This document shows, in pieces, positions 7,031 through 11,022 of a DNA stretch of 11,022 bases. This DNA is from JBBQBQ01 sp038317685 (lineage in GTDB: Bacteria > Desulfobacterota > Desulfuromonadia > Desulfuromonadales > DDH964). The DNA lies in NCBI GenBank assembly GCA_038317685.1, contig JBBQBQ010000107.1, forward strand, positions 1-11,022. Reading direction: 5' to 3'. The position numbers and the translations under genes were made by a program. The first letter of the stretch is position 1. Each line of letters begins with the position of its first letter. The notes under the pieces are model-generated. The model saw only the letters and a list, made by a program, of their open reading frames with translations, did no database searches and was not told the DNA's origin.

Positions 7031-7993
7031 ATGCATCTACCGGTTGATATGAGCCTCTGGCAGGGGCGGGTCGATCACGAGGAAGGGGCGGACGCCTTAC
7101 GCTTGCACCAGTGGGTGCGCCCCCTTGAGGCGTACCGCTCCGGTCCGGGCGCCGCGCTGCTCGGGTTTGCCTGCGACGAAGGGGTCCGGCGCAACCAAGG
7201 CCGGGTCGGCGCCGCGCAGGGGCCCGCAGCCATCCGCCGGGACTTGGCTGGGACGGCCTGTCACATGAGCCCGCTTCTCTATGATGCAGGCGACCTGGTG
7301 AGTGGCGAAGGCGTCCTGGAAGCGGCCCAGGAAGACCTGGCACAGGTGGTCGCCGACCTGTTGGGGAAAGGTTTGACGCCCATCGTCCTTGGCGGCGGGC
7401 ATGAGACGGCGTACGGCAGCGACCGCGGGCTGCGACGCTATCTCGCCCAGGTCAGTCCCGGAAGCAGCGTGGGTGTGGTCAATTTTGATGCCCACTTCGA
7501 CCTGCGCTGCCCGGTGGAAGGCGCCAGCTCAGGTACACCCTTCGCCCAGGTCGCGGAAGACTGCCAGAGAGCAGGTACCCCTTTCCATTACGCCTGTTTC
7601 GGGATCAGTCGGATGGTCAACACCCGCGCGCTTTTCGACCGGGCCAGCCGATTAGGCGTCCGCTACTTCCTCGACACGGAACTCCAGGCCGGAAGGGAGG
7701 AGTTCCTGGGCCAGGCCCTTCGAGAGTTCGTTGCCTCCTGTGACTTCCTCCACCTGAGCATCGATCTCGATGTGCTTCCGGCCGGAACGGCTCCCGGTGT
7801 CTCCGCACCCGCGGGGCTCGGCATCCCCTTCGGGATGCTGCTCTCCGCGGTCGAGGTGCTGCGCCAGGCGGTCGATGGGGCCGGGCGGCCCAAGCTGCTG
7901 CTGGCCGACATCTGCGAATTGAACCCACAGCATGATATCGACGGCAGGACAGCGAAGGTGGCGGCGCGCTTATGCCACGACCTTTTTGACTGA
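7031..7993 (+). CDS. hutG: formimidoylglutamase (arginase/ureohydrolase family)
   Basis: This 320-residue manganese-type ureohydrolase is predicted to split N-formimidoyl-L-glutamate into glutamate and formamide, the last step of one histidine degradation route. Metal-binding motifs are all present: GGGHE with H124, DAHFD with D153, H155 and D157, and SIDLD with D245 and D247. The N-terminal SLWQGRVD, LLGFACDEGVRRNQGR, GAAQGPAAIRR and YDAGD segments match HutG rather than arginase or agmatinase. GTPFAQ and the SAPAGLGIPF segment also fit. The start is uncertain: ATG 7031 is used, but ATG 7049 gives the more HutG-like opening MSLWQGR; neither has an ideal ribosome-binding site. It lies 86 bases after the OCD-family gene and is probably co-transcribed with it. 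No hutH, hutU or hutI is in the window, so the true substrate may be another amidine or guanidino acid. Confidence 0.85.
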   Translation: MHLPVDMSLWQGRVDHEEGADALRLHQWVRPLEAYRSGPGAALLGFACDEGVRRNQGRVGAAQGPAAIRRDLAGTACHMSPLLYDAGDLVSGEGVLEAAQEDLAQVVADLLGKGLTPIVLGGGHETAYGSDRGLRRYLAQVSPGSSVGVVNFDAHFDLRCPVEGASSGTPFAQVAEDCQRAGTPFHYACFGISRMVNTRALFDRASRLGVRYFLDTELQAGREEFLGQALREFVASCDFLHLSIDLDVLPAGTAPGVSAPAGLGIPFGMLLSAVEVLRQAVDGAGRPKLLLADICELNPQHDIDGRTAKVAARLCHDLFD

Positions 7994-8022
7994 CGACTAT
8001 TGCCGGGAACCGCGGGTAACAT

Positions 8023-8910
8023 ATGAGTCTGGTCGGGGCTTTCCTGGTACTCCTTTCGGCAGTTTGCCACGCGTCCTGGAATCTGGTCTCCAAGTCGGGC
8101 GGCGATCCGGTCCGGTTCATTCGTAAGGCCCTCCGTTATTCGAGTCTCTGCTATCTGCCGCTGTTCCTCGCCTTCCAGCCGTTTGTCACCTACGAACCCC
8201 GCTATCTCCTCGCCGCGATCAGCTCCGGCCTTATCGTGGCCTTTTATTTCTACGCGCTGAGCCGGGCCTACCACCATGGCGATGTCTCCATCGTCTATCC
8301 CATCGCGCGAGGTCTGCCGGTCCTGTTGCTGGCCTGGGTGGCCCTCTGGCTCGGCGAGCATCTTTCTCCAGCCGGGCTGGTGGGAATCGTGTTGATCCTG
8401 TCCGGTTGTTTCGTCGTACCGTTGCAACGCTTCATCCTTGGTCCCGGTGGCTTTGAACTGAAGGACTACTTCAATCGGAGCAACAGCTGGGCCTATCTGT
8501 CGGCGGTCATGACCTGCGCCTATACCCTGATCGACCAGTCGGCAGCTGTACGCATGCCGACCGATCCGTTCGCTCTGGCCATTGTCACCAAAGTGAACTA
8601 TGTCTATCTGCAGAATTTCATCGCCTGGCTGTTCATGGAGTTCACCGCACCGGCGCCCGCCGAGAAGGACCAGATAGCGAAGAGCAATTCCGGTGAACTC
8701 TATGCCGGGCTGGTCTTCCTGGTCTCCTACAGCCTGGTGTTGACGGCGCTTACCATGGATTCCGCCGCCTACGTCATGTCCTTCAGACAGGTCAGCATCA
8801 TCCTCACGTCTCTGGCGTCCATGCTCTGGTTTGAAAAGCGCATCTCGCGCCCGCGCCTGGTTGGTGTCTCGCTGATTTTCGCCGGCGTGGTGCTGATCGG
8901 GCAGGCATGA
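8023..8910 (+). CDS. DMT-superfamily (EamA) transporter
   Basis: A 295-residue inner-membrane protein with about ten hydrophobic helices arranged as two EamA-like halves (about 1-130 and 150-295). The opening LVLLSAVCHASWNLVSKSGGDP resembles the subgroup described as phosphonate-utilisation-associated DMT proteins, although no phosphonate gene is nearby. The first repeat contains the typical YPIARGLPVLLLAW segment, and the second ends SLIFAGVVLIG. Such proteins usually export metabolites or amino acids, so it may relieve build-up of a product or toxic intermediate of the two upstream enzymes. It begins 29 bases after hutG on the same strand and its own ribosome-binding site is weak, which fits co-transcription. 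Substrate unknown. Confidence 0.9.
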   Translation: MSLVGAFLVLLSAVCHASWNLVSKSGGDPVRFIRKALRYSSLCYLPLFLAFQPFVTYEPRYLLAAISSGLIVAFYFYALSRAYHHGDVSIVYPIARGLPVLLLAWVALWLGEHLSPAGLVGIVLILSGCFVVPLQRFILGPGGFELKDYFNRSNSWAYLSAVMTCAYTLIDQSAAVRMPTDPFALAIVTKVNYVYLQNFIAWLFMEFTAPAPAEKDQIAKSNSGELYAGLVFLVSYSLVLTALTMDSAAYVMSFRQVSIILTSLASMLWFEKRISRPRLVGVSLIFAGVVLIGQA

Positions 8911-8925
8911 GATTCCGGCTGGCAG

Positions 8926-9000
8926 GTTGTTGAAAAACAATTCGCCCAAACGCCTGATTTTACAAGAACAAGGGCGATGATTTTGCTATAATTTCGCGCA
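8926..9000 (+). promoter_or_regulatory. hairpin-rich boundary with an extended -10 promoter
   Basis: TCGCCC (8942-8947) and GGGCGA (8972-8977) form an inverted repeat. TGCTATAAT (8984-8992) is a perfect extended -10 element without a recognisable -35. The segment begins just past the DMT gene, where ordinary gene order gives way to mobile DNA. It could promote the RAYT gene, or be a decayed insertion-sequence end carrying an outward promoter. Confidence 0.35.
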
Positions 9001-9014
9001 TAAACATACGAACT

Positions 9015-9052
9015 CGTCGACCTTAGGGGTCAACGTCGACCTTAGGGGTCAA
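9015..9052 (+). repeat. perfect tandem repeat, 19 bases x 2, left flank of the RAYT gene
   Basis: The unit CGTCGACCTTAGGGGTCAA occurs at 9015-9033 and again at 9034-9052 without a mismatch. Each unit contains GACC-TTAGG-GGTC, a small stem. The GGGGTCA core also occurs, inverted, in the repeat on the other side of the transposase gene, which suggests both are REP-like recognition sequences of this RAYT. Confidence 0.85.
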
Positions 9053-9104
9053 GGCTACACATTGACAAAATAGCGGATTGTTGTTTCGAGCAGGGGGAGG
9101 GGGA

Positions 9105-10046
9105 ATGTCACGGGCTTTGCGGATTCAGTATCCCGGTGCGTTTTACCATGTCACGTCACGTGGGAACGAGCGCCAGGATATTTTCAAAAACAATCGAGAC
9201 CGGGAGCGGTTCCTGGGGTACCTCCAAAGTGCTGCGCAGCGGTATGGGGCGACGTTTCACTGCTACTGCCTGATGCGGAACCATTACCATTTGCTGCTGG
9301 AAACTCCCGAGAGCAATTTGTCTCAGATCATGCAGCACATCAACGGCTCCTATACCACCTACTTCAATTTCAAACGCAAACGAGCCGGGCATCTGCTTCA
9401 GGGACGCTACCACGCCGTCTTGGTCGAAGCCGATGCATACGCTTTGGAATTGAGCCGCTATATCCATCTCAATCCGGTTCGGGCCGGAGCGGTCCAGCGT
9501 CCCGAAAACTATGCTTGGAGCAGCTACAGCCATTTCCTTGGCGACCGGGTTACGCCGGACTGGCTGCACACGCAAACGATCCTCGCCTGCCTGGGCCCGA
9601 CGAAAGATGTCCGGGGCCGCTATCGGGATTTCGTGGAAGACAAGCTGGAGAGTGGCTGTCGCAATCCGCTGCAAGAAGTTGTCGCCGGGGCGGTGCTTGG
9701 GACTGAGGCCTTTGTGGAGATGGTCCGAGGCAAGCACTTGCCCAAAGAGCTGGACGATCGGAACCTGCCGGGACAGCGGAGGTTGCAGAGGCAGCGCACG
9801 GCGGAGCAAATCACCCAAGCCGTCGCACTGCATGTAACCGATGAAAAATTAGCTCGAAAGATCGGTATCCATCTTTGTCATCGCTGTAGTGGAGAGAAAC
9901 TACGCCACCTGGGTGAGCACTTCGGGCTCAGTGAGTCGGGGGTAACGCAGGTGAGCCGGCGGTTGGCGAGTGCGACGAAGAGCGATACGACGCTGAGCAA
10001 CTTGATCAGGAAGGTCGAAGAAGAGCTTGGTTTGTATCGTGTGTAG
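9105..10046 (+). CDS. REP-associated tyrosine transposase (RAYT, Y1_Tnp family)
   Basis: A 313-residue single-strand DNA transposase of the IS200/IS605-like Y1 class, thought to act on palindromic REP-type repeats. ATG 9105 is preferred because AGGGGGAGGGGGA lies directly before it; an upstream TTG at 9078 would add nine residues. The N-terminus reads IQYPGAFYHVTSRGNER. The HUH metal motif is HYH (H60, H62), followed by LLLETPESNLSQIMQ, GHLLQGRYHAVLV and SRYIHLNPVRAG; Y119 is the likely catalytic tyrosine. The C-terminal part (about 220-313) contains a helix-turn-helix-like segment, LRHLGEHFGLSESGVTQVSRRL, common in RAYTs of this group. The reading frame is intact, so the protein could be active. 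Tandem repeats with a shared GGGGTCA core flank it. Confidence 0.93.
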   Translation: MSRALRIQYPGAFYHVTSRGNERQDIFKNNRDRERFLGYLQSAAQRYGATFHCYCLMRNHYHLLLETPESNLSQIMQHINGSYTTYFNFKRKRAGHLLQGRYHAVLVEADAYALELSRYIHLNPVRAGAVQRPENYAWSSYSHFLGDRVTPDWLHTQTILACLGPTKDVRGRYRDFVEDKLESGCRNPLQEVVAGAVLGTEAFVEMVRGKHLPKELDDRNLPGQRRLQRQRTAEQITQAVALHVTDEKLARKIGIHLCHRCSGEKLRHLGEHFGLSESGVTQVSRRLASATKSDTTLSNLIRKVEEELGLYRV

Positions 10047-10048
10047 CC

Positions 10049-10082
10049 CTGACCCCCGTTATGCTCTGACCCCCGTTATGCT
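10049..10082 (+). repeat. perfect tandem repeat, 17 bases x 2, right flank of the RAYT gene
   Basis: CTGACCCCCGTTATGCT occurs at 10049-10065 and 10066-10082 with no mismatch, beginning two bases after the transposase stop codon. Read on the minus strand it carries GGGGTCA, shared with the left repeat, while the rest of the unit differs. Confidence 0.85.
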
Positions 10083-10092
10083 GTGGAGAGGT

Positions 10093-10218
10093 GTTGCGTT
10101 CGATACGGTCTGCTGGCTCAACGGCCTCGACATCGCGCCGGAGGCCCCTTATGTTAAGTCGCCGTCTAGATCCAACGCGGTGCATGAAAAATTTGAGAAA
10201 TATGGGAGGTGTTCCTAG
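10093..10218 (+). pseudogene. truncated DUF2442 gene, 3' fragment
   Basis: These 126 bases align without gaps to the 3' end of the intact DUF2442 gene at 10688-10813, with about 15 mismatches by hand count (about 88% identity), mostly transitions. The encoded tail AFDTVCWLNGLDIAPEAP followed by RSNAVHEKFEKYGRCS matches the intact protein and ends at the same TAG. The 5' half is missing; its place is taken by the right repeat of the RAYT element ten bases upstream. No start or ribosome-binding site is appropriate. I infer that it is a decayed paralogue cut by the RAYT insertion or by a linked deletion. Confidence 0.8.
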
Positions 10219-10235
10219 TTTTACTTAGTTTTACT
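10216..10235 (+). repeat. perfect tandem repeat, 10 bases x 2, upstream of the DUF4160 gene
   Basis: TAGTTTTACT occurs twice in succession; the first copy contains the stop codon of the DUF2442 remnant. The second copy ends five bases before the GGAGG of the DUF4160 gene, so the repeat may lie in its promoter or leader. Confidence 0.7.
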
Positions 10236-10254
10236 AAAAGGAGGGGTTTGGTGT

Positions 10255-10524
10255 ATGCCGACAATCAGTGTATTCTACGGAATCATCATCTATCTCTATT
10301 TTTTCGACAACCAGAAGCATCGACTGCCACATTTCCATGCCCGCTATCAGGGTCAACAGGCGGCCGTCTCAATCGCTGACGGCGAGGTTCTTGAGGGGAC
10401 AATCCCTCCGGCAAAAATGAAGCTGGTACAAGCCTGGCTGGAGATCCATCGGGAGGACCTGATGGCGGATTGGGAGTTGGCCGTCAACGGCCAGACTCCA
10501 TTTCCGATCGAACCGTTGCGATAG
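10255..10524 (+). CDS. DUF4160 domain-containing protein (toxin-antitoxin-like pair)
   Basis: An 89-residue soluble protein matching DUF4160 over its whole length: PTISVFYGIIIYLYF at the start, the signature HRLPHFHARYQGQQAAVSI, then GEVLEGTIPPAKMKLVQAWLEIHREDLMADW. A strong AAAAGGAGG site lies upstream with about ten bases of spacing. The next gene, DUF2442, starts ten bases after the stop, so the two form an operon. DUF4160 and DUF2442 genes are often adjacent and have been regarded as toxin-antitoxin-like modules, but their activity is not established to my knowledge, and which partner would be toxic cannot be told here. Confidence 0.9.
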   Translation: MPTISVFYGIIIYLYFFDNQKHRLPHFHARYQGQQAAVSIADGEVLEGTIPPAKMKLVQAWLEIHREDLMADWELAVNGQTPFPIEPLR

Positions 10525-10534
10525 GAGAACGAAA

Positions 10535-10813
10535 ATGGAATCGGTCGTCCGTGTGATGCCTCGCGAGGACTACCAATTGGAACTCGAATTCAATACGGGT
10601 GAGGTGCGACTTTTCGATGCACGCCCTTATCTGGATAAGGGCGCTTTCAGCCAACTGAAGGATCGGGTCCTTTTCGCAAGGGCTTATGTTGCATTCGATA
10701 CAGTCTGCTGGCCCAACGGCCTCGACATAGCGCCGGAGACCCTTTATGCCAAGTCGGTGCCTAGATCCAACGCGGTGCATGAAAAACCTGAGAAATATGG
10801 GAAGTGTCCCTAG
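10535..10813 (+). CDS. DUF2442 domain-containing protein (partner of DUF4160)
   Basis: A 92-residue protein with the DUF2442 pattern: VVRVMPREDYQLELEFNTGEVRLFDARPYL, then FARAYVAFDTVCWPNGLDIAPETLY. The last 16 residues (SNAVHEKPEKYGKCP region) extend slightly past the usual domain. AGGAG lies nine bases before the ATG and the gap to the DUF4160 gene is ten bases, so the two are probably translated from one mRNA. Its 3' end is duplicated as a remnant 595 bases upstream, showing that at least two such modules once lay side by side. DUF2442 proteins are small and proposed to bind DNA or a partner protein; no function is shown by sequence alone. Confidence 0.9.
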   Translation: MESVVRVMPREDYQLELEFNTGEVRLFDARPYLDKGAFSQLKDRVLFARAYVAFDTVCWPNGLDIAPETLYAKSVPRSNAVHEKPEKYGKCP

Positions 10814-10884
10814 TTTTTCCCCTTTCGAGAAAAGCAAAATGAAAACAGATGCTTAACCAGGTCCGACCCTGTTGATTGCCAACT
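10814..10884. other. short spacer of uncertain origin between DUF2442 and the istB fragment
   Basis: No gene is visible. AGGTCCGACCCTG (10859-10871) contains GGTC-C-GACC, loosely recalling the GGGGTCA-type repeats around the RAYT gene. It borders the point where istB similarity stops, so it may be the end of another mobile element. Confidence 0.3.
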
Positions 10885-11022
10885 GGTTTTGGCGTAGCCC
10901 CGCATCAGCTTGCCGTAACTGCCGTCGGCGCGGGCCAGATGCAGGTCCTCGAAGAGCCGGGGCAGCCGGAGGTAGAGCACCGAGTGTCCTTCCAGGCAGG
11001 CCTTGTGGCCCAGAGCGCAGGC
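10885..11022 (-). pseudogene. istB: IS21-family istB fragment (transposase helper ATPase)
   Basis: Read on the minus strand from the right edge, the sequence encodes ACALGHKACLEGHSVLYLRL, then PRLFEDLHLARADGSYGKLMRGYAKT. This is the IstB segment between the Walker A region (outside the window) and Walker B. IstB is the AAA+ helper ATPase of IS21 transposition. At about 10885 similarity ends abruptly: the frame continues as SWQSTGSDLVKH and stops at 10812-10810, lacking the expected LLILDDWG Walker B segment. The gene is therefore cut at its 3' part, probably by insertion or deletion. The 5' part lies beyond the window. Confidence 0.8.

Larger units (their letters stand above)
9015..10082 (+). 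mobile_element. RAYT element: transposase gene framed by short tandem repeats
   Basis: The unit runs from a 19-base x 2 repeat through the transposase gene to a 17-base x 2 repeat. Both repeats contain GGGGTCA, on the plus strand at the left and on the minus strand at the right, so the ends are inverted relative to one another. At the right boundary a gene for a DUF2442 protein is cut. Exact element ends are inferred from the repeats; no target-site duplication was identified. Confidence 0.6.

Noticed and set aside
7031..7993. Arginase or agmatinase as the product of the ureohydrolase gene
   Set aside because: The metal motifs are shared, but the N-terminal GFACDEGVRRNQGR and GGGHE segments match formimidoylglutamase specifically.
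7663..8949. Long minus-strand open frame opposite hutG and the DMT gene
   Set aside because: Antisense shadow with low-complexity charged composition; the plus strand encodes two clear proteins.
10049..10235. Short tandem repeats as a CRISPR array or integron attC sites
   Set aside because: There are only two contiguous copies of each unit with no spacers, and the GTTATGC motif does not fit the attC core consensus.
10484..10837. Minus-strand open frame opposite the DUF2442 gene
   Set aside because: It has no family resemblance, overlaps two well-supported plus-strand genes and is not in the istB frame.

Overview
The window is GC-rich DNA, except for short AT-rich promoter stretches. It looks like a chromosomal segment of a Gram-negative bacterium, most likely a Desulfuromonas/Geobacter-type member of the Desulfuromonadota. 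That placement is inferred from the gene types and coding style, not from a marker gene.

Layout. (1) Bases 1-985 contain almost no intact gene. They hold the first codons of a leftward gene at the left edge, a strong intrinsic terminator (371-406) with no good gene before it, a short remnant resembling the C-terminal end of an HRDC domain (470-568) with its own terminator-like hairpin, and a good sigma70-type promoter (869-897) for the operon that follows. (2) Bases 986-4739 are a TAXI-type TRAP transporter operon: periplasmic receptor, a DUF1850 protein and a fused DctQ-DctM permease. (3) An AT-rich gap precedes an IclR-family regulator (4885-5670). (4) Bases 5808-8910 carry an ornithine cyclodeaminase/SbnB-like NAD(P) enzyme, a formimidoylglutamase (hutG) and a DMT/EamA transporter. 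(5) Bases 9015-11022 are a mobile and degenerate region. It holds a RAYT (REP-associated Y1 transposase) gene framed by two different perfect tandem repeats, a truncated copy of a DUF2442 gene, an intact DUF4160-DUF2442 pair, and an IS21 istB fragment running off the right edge on the minus strand.

How the parts may work together. The IclR regulator sits between a high-affinity uptake system and two amino-acid enzymes plus a possible exporter, all on the same strand. This suggests a substrate-induced island for uptake and breakdown of an amino acid or amino-acid conjugate. The substrate is unknown. The pairing of an OCD/SbnB-type dehydrogenase with an arginase-fold amidine hydrolase recalls opine or arginine catabolism, but the arginase-fold protein reads as HutG, and no other hut gene is present in the window. 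The right third is accessory DNA in which transposition and duplication have broken a toxin-antitoxin-like gene pair.
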